From the NCBI GenBank assembly GCA_963693365.1, contig CAVNZM010000017.1, positions 2,542,001 through 2,606,000 on the forward strand: a stretch of 64,000 nucleotides of DNA, read 5' to 3'. The DNA is from Amoebidium appalachense. Its lineage: Eukaryota; Ichthyosporea. The notes beneath the pieces were generated by a model that was not told the DNA's origin, did not search any database, and worked only from the letters and a program-made list of their open reading frames with translations. Within the stretch, counting starts at the first letter, position 1. Every line of letters starts with the position of its first letter. The position numbers were made by a program, and so were the translations under genes. Below, in pieces: positions 39,622 to 52,580 of this stretch.

Positions 39622-40091
39622 ACTCACGCACCAAGCACACGCACACACTCCAACAAAGACACACATGCCTGCCCTGCCCCCCCCCCCCCCCCCCCCCCCT
39701 CCCCCCCTTGTGTTGCATACGTAACGTAGGTGTTGTGGGTTTGACTCCCCCTTCCCCCCTCCGCCCTCCAGTCGCTTCCACTCCACACCCGCTTGCTCTC
39801 CTTTCCCCCCCCCCTCTTTTCCACCCACCCGTTCCCCCACTCCTCTGTCTTCCCCCTCCCCCCTCCCCCCCCCTCCCCCCCCCCCCCCCCCTGCCCCTGC
39901 CCCTTCCTCCGGGGGCCTCCACGGGGCCCTCTCATTCAATCGTGCTTATGCTTCGACACACACACACACACTCACACACACTCACTCACTCAATCACACC
40001 CACACATACACACACACCCCTACAGACACGTACGCACGTACACATGCATATGCGCACACGCCCCTACTGCTCACACATCTACACAAACACA

Positions 40092-40132
<41 letters not shown>

Positions 40133-40517
40133 GCGCGCGCGTGCGCACACACAGACACACGCATACACATGCACATACACGTATACGTACACGTACACGT
40201 CTACACGCACTCACTCACTCACTCACTCACGCACACACACGTACATGTACACCCACACACACACACACACACACTGCACGTACGCCCACCCCCCCCATTT
40301 ACACAAACACGTACACACACACGTACAGAAATATCCAACAGCTCGTTCGTGCAGTTCCAAATATGGGATTTCCCGGGCCAGATCGACTTCTTCGATACGG
40401 GCTTCGACTCGGAGGCCATTTTCGGTGGCTGCGGGGCACTTGTATTCGTCATTGATGCACAGGTGAGGTGGAATGGATGTGCCCGTGTGTGTGTGTGTGT
40501 ATGTGTGGTGGTGGTGT

Positions 40518-40550
<33 letters not shown>

Positions 40551-40653
40551 GAGGGGTGGGTGGGTGGGTTGGTGTGTGTGGGTGTGTGTATGTATGTGTG
40601 GTGGGTAATGTGGGGTTGGGTGAGTGGGTGGATTGGTGGGTGGGTGGATGTAT

Positions 40654-40700
<47 letters not shown>

Positions 40701-40978
40701 TTGGAAAATGGCATGGTCGGGAATCTAACTGTTTTTGTGGGGGTTTTGGACAGGACGACTATTTGGAGGCTCTGGCAAAACTGCACGCCACAGTGGTAAA
40801 TGCCTACAAGGTAATGTGGTTGATTGTGGTTTGGTGTGTGGGATTGTGTGCCGTTGGTTTTTGTTTGTTTGTTTTTGGCTTGTGATTGTGTTGGCTGTTG
40901 GTGTTGGTGATGGTGGCGGTGAGGTTTGTGTAGTCTCTGATTTTGTGTCGAAGGGAGGGGAAGGGATGGAGGAGGAAA

Positions 40979-41009
<31 letters not shown>

Positions 41010-41432
41010 AGATAGTGACAATAGTGATAAACGTTTTATGATTTGGACATGCCGTACTCGAATGGAGACCTGGTGAAAGAAATCAAGGGAGGCAGGTGGG
41101 ATTATACTAGTTGTAGTTGTAAGCTTCTTTTTCTTTGTGTGTCTGTGTGTGTTGGGGGATCTGTGTGTTTGCATAGGAATGGTGTTATTATGGTATTGTG
41201 GGTTCGAAAAAACGGTGGGTGGGTGGTCGTGTGTGTGTATGTGTGGGGGGGGGGGGGGGGGGTTTGGCCTGTGAGTTCTGATTTCTTTTGTCACTTTTGG
41301 CGTTTCTGCAGGTCAACCCAACCATCACCTTTGAGGTGTTTATCCACAAAGTCGACGGTCTGTCGGACGATCACAAAATTGGTAACCCCCCATCCCCACC
41401 TCCATCCCCACCCCCATCCCCCCACAAACGCG

Positions 41433-41520
<88 letters not shown>

Positions 41521-41653
41521 ACACAAACACACACACATTCATGCACACATGCACACGTGCACGCGCACACACGCAACACCCACCCGGTCACTTGCGCGCC
41601 TCGCTCGCTCAGACAACACACACGCGAATGCGCTTTCCCTCAAGCACTTACAC

Positions 41654-41736
<83 letters not shown>

Positions 41737-42301
41737 ACCCACACACACACAAGCACACACATACAACCCCCCCAACCCCTTCCCTCCCCCCCAACCCCCT
41801 CCTTCTCCCAACCCAACCAATTCAACCACCCTCCCTCCCCTTTCACACGCACACGCACACACACATACAATCACGTACACGTACACGTACACGTACACGT
41901 ACACTTACACGTACACACAAACACACACACACACACACGTACACGTACACACACACACACACACAACCCACATACACGAACACACACACATACACGTACA
42001 CACACATACACACACATGTACACTCACCCTCCTCAACCCCCCTTCACACACACACACACACACACACACACGTACACAGAAACACAACGGGACATACACC
42101 AGCGTGCCACCGACGAGCTCCAAGATGCGGGTCTAGACAACATCCACCTCTCGTTCTACCTCACGTCCATCTACGACCACTCCATCTTCGAGGCCTTCTC
42201 AAAGGTCGTCCAGAAACTGATTCCGCAGCTGCCCATGCTGGAAAACCTGCTCAACATTCTCATATCGGTACGTGTGCAAGTGGGTGGGTGGGTGGCTTTT
42301 T

Positions 42302-42341
<40 letters not shown>

Positions 42342-42749
42342 GGGTGGGTGTTTCGGTGGTGGCATGTTCTTTTGTGTGCATGTGTGTGTGAGAGAGAGAC
42401 AGAGGGGGGGGGGGGGGAGGGGGGCGCATTACTGCAGACTAAACATACCCAACCGGTAAAGCTGGTATTGTGATGGGGGAAAAAACCCAGAAAAAATGAA
42501 ATCATAATTGAATTAAAATGAAGTCCGTATACATCAGTACTGACTCCTTTTTTCTTTTTTTTTTTTTTTTTTTTAGAACTCTGGTATCGAGAAGGCGTTC
42601 CTGTTTGACGTGGTCAGCAAGATCTACATAGCAACGGACAGCAGCCCTGTCGACATGCAGTCGTATGAGCTGTGCAGTGACATGATTGATGTCGTCATAG
42701 ACGTATCATGCATATACGGGTACATACCAGCTTTCCCCCCCCCCCCCCC

Positions 42750-42780
<31 letters not shown>

Positions 42781-43674
42781 GCACACACACGCACGCACTC
42801 CCCTCCCCCCCCCCCCCCCCCCAAACACACACACACACACACACATACACACGTACGCGCGGGCACACACGTGTGGGCGTATGCATACATGACCACACAT
42901 GCACATGCAAACACATACACGCCTGCGCACGCGAATAAAAACAAACAGTTCACCGACAAAAATTGGGACCATGTACACACTACCTTTCCCCCCCCCCCCC
43001 CCCCCCGCCGGAGGATGGACTCTGCTTATTGTGCATTCTCTTTATGTGTAGTTTGCACTTTACATTGTGTTGTCGGCTGTGAATGCGCACTTCATCACCT
43101 CGTATTCTATAACCCATTTTAAGCCCAACCCTACCCCCCCCCCCCCCTTGCCCCCCTTAGGATGGGTTCTGCTTATGACGCACATACTCTTTGGGTATGT
43201 TTGCAAGTTCCGTGATGCGCTGTCCGTCACGAATGTGCACTTTATACTCTAGTACACATTCTAGCTTCCCCCCCCCCCCCCCCCCCCCCTTCTTTTTTTT
43301 TTTTTTTTTTTTTTGTTGTGGTTTTTTTGTTTTTTTGTTTTGTTTTCTTACCTACTTATTGCTGTTTCGTTGCAGGATGAAGGATGACAGTGAGGGCATT
43401 GCATACGACAGCGGGTCCTCGTCGGTGATCAAACTCAACAACGGCATGGTGCTCTATCTGCGCGAGGTCAATAGGTGTGTGTTTTTTGTGTTTGGTTTTT
43501 CACCTGTTCATGTTTTAGCGTTCATGTCGGTGTGTCACCTGGATGGTTTTGTGTGGCAAGGGCATAAATTCTTAGAAACAGGGGATTGACCTATCTTAGT
43601 GTATCTGTGTGTGTGTGGGGGGGGGGGGGGGGGGGGGGGGATGTGCGCGCGCGCGCGCGTGTGTATGACGCACA

Positions 43675-43766
<92 letters not shown>

Positions 43767-44420
43767 TTGACCACACATGTCCATACATGGGTACATAGAC
43801 CTTAAAGAAACAACGATAACCCCCATGCTGACCATATATGTGATATTTACTTCCATATATAGGTATCTTGCGCTTGTGGCGCTGGTGCGTGAGTCCAACT
43901 TCATCCAGCACGGCCTGATCGACTACAACTTCCACTGCTTCCGCAAGGCCATACAGAAGGTGTGCACATATATCCCCCCCCCCCCCCCCCCCCCTCCCCC
44001 CCCCCCCCCTGCGCCCCCATCTCCCGCGCTATTTCCCTTGTTCGTTTGATGTGTACAATATTGCTGACTTCCATTTCTATTTATACACCCCCCACCCCTC
44101 TCCTACTAACACACGCGCGCACACGATGGTGCCTATGACTACAATTCCCCAATCCCCTTTATTGATTTGGCTGCTGTTCACCTTGGGCGGGTTTTCTCTA
44201 TTTGCCAAACTCCCCCCCCCCCCCCCCCCCCCTCCCCCCCCCTCCCCACCCCACCCCCCTTGCACCCCCCTCTCTTTCTCTCTCTCTCTCGCTCTCTGTT
44301 CTTCGTCGCCCCTTCCCCCCTTCCCCTCCATGTGCATCGTTTTGGCGTTATAACCACTGAACATTTGTCATGTGTGTGCTACATGATTCTTCCCCCTCTA
44401 CACAGACCAACAGTACGAGT

Positions 44421-44463
<43 letters not shown>

Positions 44464-44848
44464 CCCTCTCTCTGCCCCCCCTTTCATCCACTTTTGTATT
44501 TTTATGGTTGCAGAAGACTGAGGACTTGCTTACTCAACCAGCAGCACCTGTCTCTCCACTAGCCCTGCCTCCAGTCTTTGTTCATGTCCCATACCTACCC
44601 CCCCCCTCCCCCCCTCCCCCCCTGTGCACACACCCTGCCCTCCTGCCTCTCCCGACTGCATGTAGTTCACAAACCTCTCCCAGACGTGCTCATCGTGTGA
44701 GAATGTTTCTGACACAGTTTACTTTTTATCTCTCCTATTTTCTTCTCTTTTCTTTTCTTTCCTTTTCTTTTTCTTTTTGGTCCACATGCAGGTATTTGAC
44801 GTACGTAAGAAGGTGGTGCAGACCGGCTCCCAACGGGCGCTGCAGTGA
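35828..44848 (+). CDS. RagC/RagD-type Rag GTPase (12 exons, start-codon-only first exon)
   Basis: Partner of RagA/B in the heterodimer that brings TORC1 to the lysosome or vacuole in response to amino acids. Exons: 35828-35830, 37405-37478, 38797-38874, 39488-39582, 40329-40462, 40754-40810, 41312-41381, 42080-42267, 42577-42719, 43376-43474, 43863-43959, 44792-44848; they join in frame to 364 aa. Motifs: G1 GLRRSGKS (49-56) inside the family hallmark [14 protein letters not shown]; switch II WDFPGQ (96-101); G4 HKVD (159-162); then the roadblock-type C-terminal domain with [39 protein letters not shown] and [14 protein letters not shown]. Similarity to animal RagC is very high. N-terminal SFPADMGYG agrees with SFPKDFGYG of the animal protein, supporting exon 2. 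The first exon is inferred from aaaATG|GTATGTAAG, because exon 2 has no upstream in-frame ATG. The alternative is a start at Met25, which would lose the conserved leader. Confidence 0.96.
37028..37262 (+). repeat. Two successive poly(C)-type dispersed repeats in RagC intron 1
   Basis: The first (37028-37113) reads cgatatgtgtgctctttggg ... ttttgctctgtaacacatcc. The second (37139-37262) reads gatgggctctgtggattatg, catgctctttatttgtgctt, tgcaaaatctgcatttgtgt, tgtccgtgtcgtgaatgagt, acttcacactctgtaacaca and ends in only five Cs followed by CA. Copy 2 is nearly full length and has one of the shortest tails. Confidence 0.75.
37277..37354 (+). repeat. Second poly(C)-tailed repeat family, copy B
   Basis: Reads cttttgtaacgttttgttga, tgctcgttgttgtctcctcc, atatttccaaccctttaacg, catacatca, then C-run. 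Copy C (53664) reads cttttgtgacgttttgttgt... with the same order. The stretch is shared with nothing else seen here. Confidence 0.8.
37912..37978 (+). repeat. (GTGC)n tetranucleotide microsatellite
   Basis: About fifteen tandem gtgc units interrupted once near the end, flanked by cacacgcacacg on the left and a long G-run on the right (37995-38023). It lies in RagC intron 2. Confidence 0.9.
43007..43289 (+). repeat. Two tandem poly(C)-tailed short interspersed repeats in RagC intron 9
   Basis: Copy 1 (43007-43147): ggaggatggactctgcttat, tgtgcattctctttatgtgt, agtttgcactttacattgtg, tgcgcacttcatcacctcgt, attctataacccattttaag, C-run. Copy 2 (43157-43289): ttaggatgggttctgcttat, gacgcacatactctttgggt, gcgctgtccgtcacgaatgt, gcactttatactctagtaca, C-run of 22. 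These two best define the element's start (aggatggg/actctgcttat) and its C tail. Confidence 0.85.
43679..43763 (+). repeat. (GT)n microsatellite
   Basis: Pure (GT)n of about 85 bases in RagC intron 10, just after a compound G-run and (CG)n. Confidence 0.95.
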
Positions 44849-45184
44849 GCCAACCTGGGTAGGCATGACGTCATTTTTCTTCAAAGTTAGCCCTGTTTGT
44901 CATGTTTTGTAATCGGTGTTTCGGTTTGCCATTGTGTACTAATTAGGTAGTGTGTTTCTTTGCTTCTTTGTGAGATGTCCTTGGTGTTAACAGAATGCTT
45001 GTGTGGTCTGTTGAGTGTTGCTGGTGTAGCAATATAATTACACAATCATAGGGCCTTGTAGACACGGTCACCTTTAAGACTTCGTAACATTTACAGCGTG
45101 CACCGTGACACGAGATTACAATGGCTCATGCATGCACGCACAAGACATGCACGCACGCACGCACGCGCGTGCGCGCGCGCGCGT

Positions 45185-45236
<52 letters not shown>

Positions 45237-45949
45237 GGACATCATACATACTGATGCACACTTGGACAAGCACACCCGTTGCACGTGTAAGCTCAAAAAC
45301 ACAAATGTATGCGTGACTTTGCATATCGTCATGCCGTGCATGAACTTTTACAACGTGAAAATACATATGCGGGCTGGACTTCCGCTTTATTATTAAGCCT
45401 GCCACACCGAGTGTGTGTGGTGCCCTATTTACACATGAATTTCGGGGTGAAATTCTCTGACCTGGGGCTCTGGTATATACTCCTGTTTTGTTTTTGCGTT
45501 AGGTTTTGTGGAGGAGTATGCGATGTTATTTCGGGGGGGGTGTGTGTGTGTGTGTGGTGTGTGTGTGGGGGTGTGGGTGTGGGTGGGTGGGTGTGGGTGT
45601 GGGTGTGGATGTGTGTGTCCGCGCGCGCGCGCGCGTGTAACGTATAGTGTGTGCATGTGTGCATGCATGCGCGTCGGTGTGTAAGTTGCATGTGTGAGGG
45701 TGCACATCTAAGATGTTATCTCCATGTGCGTGTGTGCCCGTGTGCATGTACATGTGTGTGCACGACGTCTGCTTGCTTGTGCGTGGGCAGGTTTAGGTGT
45801 GCAACCTTGCGCACCGGTGGACCAAGATGAGGGAGAATGGAACGCGTCAACCATTAGAAATCACGTGTCTTTAAATATAAAACCCCGACTTCCATAAATG
45901 CATACTTATTAGGTTGGGTATTTGAAAAAAAAACCCGTTTCAAATTACG

Positions 45950-46569
45950 GTATATACTCTTTACAACGCAACCGACACAAATAATCCCACAATCAAAATT
46001 AAAACTGCAGTGAATTTGACAGACAGTTAATCAGACTCATTTCTTCGGGTGACCTGCCCACGTTTAGCAATTGCATGCCTGCAGCTGATTGATGCAGACG
46101 CTTCTCCTTCGTCCACTTATGACCGGAGCTGGTTTGCTTGCAACCCCTAACTTTAAGGTCACCCGGAGTTGCTGCTCAAAAAAAAAAAAAAGAAAAGAAA
46201 AAAAAAGGGAGGTATTAATATATATACTAGTACTAGCAATCCTCACCGTTTGAATCACACATGAGCCAGGCCATCCCTTTGAATCTCCCCCCCCCCACCC
46301 ACCCACCCACCAACCACCCTCAAACCCCCCCATTGATGCACTGTTTCAACCATACATCCACAGTTGACACACTCACTGACAGGAAACTCGCACAGATTCA
46401 CGTGTACATGCGTGTGTATTTTCAGCATAAAAAGGGGGGGGGGGGGGGGGGGGGGGATGAGGAAACCTTAACCCGTGTGTCTGTATGTGTGTGTGTGTGC
46501 GTGTGTGTATGACTGTCTGCGCACACACTGTGTGTGTGTGTGTGTGTGTATGTAGAGGCGAAGGGACGT

Positions 46570-46601
<32 letters not shown>

Positions 46602-46644
46602 GCAATGGGTTGGCTGTGACTGTGGAACCGGAGGGAAGGGCCGG

Positions 46645-46697
<53 letters not shown>

Positions 46698-46734
46698 GGA
46701 GAGGCCCGGGGGGGGGGGGGGGGGGAGGCCATAT

Positions 46735-46779
<45 letters not shown>

Positions 46780-47080
46780 GAGGGGTTTCGAATGTGACCA
46801 AAAGGTTTCTTAAATCTACTCTGAACTCGGCGAACTCAAACTTGCGGCAAATCTATCAATAATCACATTGATTTATGCATCTATTTAAGCAAAAGAAATT
46901 TCGGGATGAAATTCTGTTATGTTTGGCTATAGGTAGCAACAGGCTGTAGTATTGTTTTCGTGCAGTGTCTGGGATTTATATCTTTGCGTCATTACCTAAC
47001 TTAGTGTTATTTTTGATTGGCAGCGAATAAAAACTACCTCGTAGGGCCTCGTCTGTTCTTTTTTCCCTTTTTTTTCTTTG

Positions 47081-47113
<33 letters not shown>

Positions 47114-48366
47114 GGAAGGGGGGGGTGCATGTGTGCGTATTTTGGGGAAGGGGAGGGGGGGCCGGCAGGGGGGGGGGGGGGGGGGGAGGTGGGGTGGGGG
47201 AATTTGTGAATCGTGGTGATGATTTGACGGCCCATGCGGCCCATACCGTATCAGTATCATGATAAGGTGTCCCAAATGCACGACACGAAAATACCGAATT
47301 GCCGGTGAGGTATTTGGGTTCCTACTCGCTTTTATGCAGCATTGTGATTTCTGTGTGTGTGAGTGTGTGTGCGCACGCGTCCGTGTGTACGTGTCACACA
47401 GTGTGTGTATGCAGGTGTGTGCGTGCGCGCACATGGGCGTGTGTGCGTACCCGTGTGTGTATCATTACACATCTGTGTGTGCATGAGCGCTTGTGCGTGT
47501 GTCATGTACCCCTGCGCGTGTTTGACCATTTGTGTTCCTGCGTGTGTGCACAGTGTCACGTGTGTACCTGTGTGTTTGTGTGGCCTTGCTTGTGCACGGA
47601 CGGATACAGTTGCATATGTGCACCCGTGTGGCTAAGACCGGAAAGGGAGGGAGGATGGTATGGTACCCTTCAACTATTGGAAACTACAAATTTACTTTAA
47701 ATTGGTCTTCTCGCGTTTAGTGTTTACATGATTGTAACATCCTTGAGTTGTTGTTGAATAACATCGACGTACTCTAAACTGAATTGTCCCACAATCAAGC
47801 CTCACAATATTGCATCGATATATGCAAGCAGCCACAATCCCATTTCCTCGGGTGACCTGCCCATGGCCACATACTGCATGCCTGTATTATGCAATGCCTG
47901 CGTTATTTTGATGGTGTGAATTGTGTTGGTTCAAAATGGTCACCCAGTGTCGTTGCTAAGAAATAAACAGAAGTGTTGTCGCGATCGCAAAGGCACGAGC
48001 CCTCCCTCCCCACGAACTTGCCTTTCCGCCCGAGTCCGCCAGGTTCCCTCCTCCTCCCCCCCCCCCCCTCCTCCCCCCACCCCATTCACCCACCCACCCC
48101 CCCCCCCCCCCCCCCCCCCCCCCCTTCCCCTACCCCACCCACCCACCCTCACCCCCTCCGGCCCTGTGCCTCGAGCTCTCCCTGCATTCAATCATGGCAT
48201 TCCCCCCCCCCTCCCCACCCCCCCCCCCCCCCCCCCCTCTCTGCTCCCCTGATGTTCCCTACCATTTGCTTATTTTCATATGGCATCCAAACACCCGGCC
48301 GGGCCCATCCATATATCCAAACACCCTGGACATACATACGTGACACGGCGCCACGTGTGTGTGTGC

Positions 48367-48404
<38 letters not shown>

Positions 48405-48432
48405 AGAGTGGGAGGGTGGTGGGGGAGGGGAG

Positions 48433-48479
<47 letters not shown>

Positions 48480-48988
48480 TTGGATTGTTGGGAAGGGAGC
48501 CAAAGACTTTTTCATATTGTTATGAAGGGCAAAACTTTTCAACGTGGAAAGTCTTTTTCTTAGTGAAATCTTTCGCCTACGACACCGAGCTTGTGTGGTG
48601 CACTATTTAAAACCATTTAAACATTTAACTAACCATTTAAACCATTTGAATAAAGTTCTGGGTGACACTATGCTTGAACGTGTTGCTTTATGTATACCAG
48701 GTATGGATCGTATTTCCGGAGTAAGTGAAGTCTGAATATTTTCTTTGTTTACGTTTCGAGGTCAGATTGAGATTAAAACCTGCCTCGTAGGCCCCCATTT
48801 TTTCTTCTTTTTTTTTTTACCTCCCCCCTCCCCCCCCCCCCCCCCCCCCCCTTCTCCCCCTTCCCCCCGCGGGGGGAGCTTCTCTCCCTTTCACCCGTAT
48901 CATAAATCGTAAGTTTCACACCCAGGCCACATGCACGGCACTGCAATCACACACACACACACACACAAGTGTGTACTTGTGTGTGTGT

Positions 48989-49033
<45 letters not shown>

Positions 49034-49093
49034 TTATGGGGAGCGGGCAGGGACTGGTGTTTTTGACCCATGTAGGCATGTGTGTGGGCAGCG

Positions 49094-49124
<31 letters not shown>

Positions 49125-49440
49125 TGTGTGTACAGTGTGTGCCTGTTTGCTTGAAGACCGGCAGGTATAGGCGGACACGGATGTGGACCAATTTGAAATG
49201 GAATGTGGTTTTTGGAACTTACATGCATTATGAAGCGGTTACATTGCCATGTTCCACATCATGATCATTGGGCTGTCTAAACACAGTATCATGACTGGCA
49301 TTTGTTCCACAATCAATTTCCCCAAACAGCAATGCATATATGTGCCAGCAGCTATATTCCCTTTTTCTCGGGTGACCTGCCCATCATGGCCATATTATGC
49401 ATGGAAGTTCCTATAATATGCAGCAGGGTATTGAGGTATA
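45950..49440 (+). repeat. Three diverged copies of a repeat marked by (c)tcgggtgacctgccca
   Basis: The shared core occurs at about 46044, 47848 and 49365. Before it lies a block with (t/c)ccacaatca and, in the last two copies, gcat(c)gatatatg or gcatatatgtgccagcagc. After it come variants of catggccatattatgcatg. Other fragments repeat with similar spacing: cctcgtaggg/cctcgtaggc at about 47038 and 48783, and cacaccgagtgtgtgtggtg/gacaccgagcttgtgtggtg at about 45404 and 48580. The region looks like two or three rounds of an old duplication of a 1.5-1.8-kb unit whose simple-sequence parts no longer match. The span given covers all three cores, not continuous repeat. Confidence 0.6.
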
Positions 49441-50313
49441 GACTTACATTCAAAGGGTCGCCAGTGTGTTGCTTAGGGGAAAAAAAAAAAGAATAGAAAA
49501 AAAAAGAAACGGACGACACTGCATACATACAGTCTCAGTTTTACACGTGTATGCCCATCCCTTTTCAACCCGCCCTTCATAACCCTCCGGACCATCAACC
49601 CCTCCCCCCCCCCCCCCCCCCCCCCTCCCTCCTTCCCCCCTCCCCCTCCTCCCCTCCCCGCGCCTCTAGCCACTCCGAGTTGCCCAAAAAGAAGCCCTCA
49701 TCAACCCAATCTCTCCTCCACCTGTCAACCACATATGCACATGCACAGGCGGCACACACGCACGCACGCACGCACTGACACTCACATATACACAACACAC
49801 GAGTTACGGTGCACTGCCATATTACAAATAGACACATACCACACACAACGCGCGCGCACGCGTAAACGCGCAAACGCGCACCACGCGCGCGCACACATCC
49901 ATGAGCCCATGCACACGGGCACACGCATGCACACACACACTGGCACACAAGGATGGGCCCGAGGTGGGGGAAGGTGGGTCCGGAGAATCGGTGGCTTTGA
50001 GCAGCGTGTGTATTTGTGTATGTGGATGCGTGTGTATGTGTGTGTGTTGGGAGGGGGGGGGGGGGGGGGAGGAGGAGGAGGGGGGGGGGGGGGGGGGGGG
50101 GGGCAACGAAAATTATTCTGTAAAAAGCGGAACTTTACCAACCATCAACGATTCCAAATTATCCAAAAAAATAGAATGCAAATGATTCTGTGCTGAACAA
50201 AAAATTCTACTGCTACGGTAATTGGTACCTAGTGGCACTGTAGTAATGACACAGCGTCACACACTAGGATGCACGTGCACCACACACGAAAACACAAGTA
50301 CACACACGCGCGC

Positions 50314-50364
<51 letters not shown>

Positions 50365-50624
50365 ACACATGTACACACATACACACATACACACCACACC
50401 CGCCGTCGGGGACACTAGCGTCCACTTCTTCCTCGTGCGTGTATAGAGTGCGTGCACGTATGGACATGCATCACAATGCCTACAATGCACATGTCCATGC
50501 GATCTGGAGTTACAAGAATGCCGGTGGTACGTACACGTGTGCATACGCGCAACCTTGGTGGTCTATGTTAGCCACAGTCGCGACAACCTGTAAGCTATAG
50601 GGCCATCTGTTGCTTGAAAGATCT

Positions 50625-51036
50625 CTGGTAATTGGCATTAATGATCTTTTCAAGTGACCGAATCGTGTTTGACTTGGTCTGGTATGGTGGGGTTCAGGCA
50701 GCATTGATCCCAGGACAAGATGCTGCTTGCGCAAGAAATACGCAATCGACTTGTGTTGGCTGAATCACATCTTCTACGCGGATTTGGCTGAACGAAGTTT
50801 TCACCACTCTCCTTTCTGGAGTCACTGAGTCTGGTAATTGGCATTAATGATCTTTTCAAGTGACCGAATCGTGTTTGACTTGGTCTGGTATGGTGGGGTT
50901 CAGGCAGCATTGATCCCAGGACAAGATGCTGCTTGCGCAAGAAATACGCAATCGACTTGTGTTGGCTGAATCACATCTTCTACGCGGATTTGGCTGAACG
51001 AAGTTTTCACCACTCTCCTTTCTGGAGTCACTGAGT
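50625..51036 (+). repeat. Exact 206-bp tandem duplication upstream of LSm2
   Basis: Unit 1 is 50625-50830 and unit 2 is 50831-51036; both start ctggtaattggcattaatga and end ttctggagtcactgagt. I found no mismatch. The unit is mixed sequence without microsatellites. It ends about 120 bp before the presumed LSm2 start codon, so it may be in the promoter or 5' leader. The period is not a multiple of three, which argues against a conserved coding role. Confidence 0.9.
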
Positions 51037-51156
51037 TTATGTAGCACAGAAAGGCCACCGTTTTAGGGGTTTCACAGTTTTACCTAACTTTCTTAGCAGA
51101 AGTATACCACACGCTACTAATACAAGAGACGGTGACAATAACCATACCTGCTGAAA

Positions 51157-52153
51157 ATGGTATGTTTCACATGCCCTTTTCTAACTGGTCATTGTGATGG
51201 TTTGTGTAGGGTAACCTCTCTCACTCCTCTGCCATTGCCTGTCTACAATCTATATCCCGTTATGTGCCCTATTTCTTCTCTTCCTTGCCGGAGAGAGCCC
51301 GGGAGGAATCGAATGAAAGTTGAAAGCTGCGGTGTGAGGAACAGGAGGAGGGGGGGGAGAGGGGGAGGGGGAGGAGGAGGGGGGGAACCCAGACGGTTGG
51401 GATAGGCGGGTGGGATGTTGTTTGTGGGCAGAGATGAATGTTGTTGGGATTTGTGTATTTTCCTCTTTTACAAAGACGAAAAAGCTTTATCTCTGCTTTG
51501 TTTGACAAAGACAAACAAACGTTTGCCCCCTGGCACCCTCTAATCCACCTAATTGGATCCTCAGCTTCGTTTCTACTTACCTGCTCTGCTGCCATGCTTT
51601 AGTTATGTTGCACTTTTCTCTCTGCTGGACTTTTGCTTCCCCCCCCCCCCCAAAAAAAAACCTCTTCCCCTTTCCCCCTCCCCTTTTCCAAACGCACTTC
51701 CATTGCCCTCCCGTGTCTTATTCTGTTGCTCTTGCGCTTCTATTTTTCTCTCTCCCTCACTGTCTCCCCTTAGTTGTGTCTGTACATGTTTGAAGGGAAC
51801 CCATATCCAACGGGCCCATTTCTCTCTATATATTTCTTTCCCTCCCTTAGTTGCCCCCCCTGTACCCCCCCCTCCACCCCCTCTCCTTCCGTTCCTTACC
51901 TTTCCTGCCCTCCTGTCCTCTCGCCCTCCCTCCCTCCCTCCCTCCGTTTCTCTCACTCTCTTTTTCTTTCTCTCGCTCCCTCTCCCTCCCTCCCTCTCTC
52001 ACTCCCTTCCTCGTTCATTCCCCCCCTTCCCTTTCTATTCTTCCCCCTCTTTAGCACCCCGGGTACCTTTGTCTGTGCCCCATTCTTTTCTTGCAATTGC
52101 TCCTTCAACCTGCTGGTGCACAGGTTGCCTCTGCCTTTCTCTTCTTTCTCTTG

Positions 52154-52239
<86 letters not shown>

Positions 52240-52277
52240 CCCTCCCTCCCTCCCTCTCCCTCCCTCCCTCCCCCCCC

Positions 52278-52320
<43 letters not shown>

Positions 52321-52535
52321 CCTCCCTCCCTCCCTCCCCCCTCCCTCCCTCCCTCCCTCCCTCCCCCCTCCCTCCCTCCTTCTCCTCCCCCCCCCCCTCT
52401 CTCCTGTCTCTCTCTCTCTCTCTCTCGCTCTCTCGCTCTCTCTCCCCTATCCTGCCCTCTCTCCCTCCCTTCATCCCTCACTCCCTCCCTCCCTCACTCA
52501 CTCACTCACTCACACTCTCTCGATTTCTCTATCCC

Positions 52536-52580
<45 letters not shown>

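Larger units (their letters stand above)
44849..51156. other. 6.3-kb intergenic region between RagC/D and LSm2
   Basis: No gene supported. Simple sequence ((CA)n 45188-45234, GT-rich 45540-45620, (GT)n 46646-46693, G-runs 46573-46600 and 46735-46776, C-runs 48100-48124) alternates with mixed blocks. Three mixed blocks, near 45950-46110, 47790-47910 and 49300-49440, share a diverged repeat (see separate entry). A 206-bp exact tandem duplication lies at 50625-51036. Confidence 0.7.

Noticed and set aside
39420-40466. 348-codon open frame on the plus strand
   Set aside because: It joins two true RagC exons (39488-39582 and 40329-40462) through an intron of C-runs and CA repeats; the real product skips this intron.
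41043-42473. 476-codon plus-strand frame with His/Thr/Pro repeats
   Set aside because: (CA)n and C-runs of RagC intron 7 read in frame; it also disagrees with the phase of exon 7.
44514-44580. Possible extra RagC exon after ttgcag at 44513 ([12 protein letters not shown]...)
   Set aside because: Open in one frame after a good acceptor, but the sequence has no counterpart in RagC, and exon 11 joins exon 12 directly to give the conserved KAIQKVFDVRKK. It could be a rare alternative exon.
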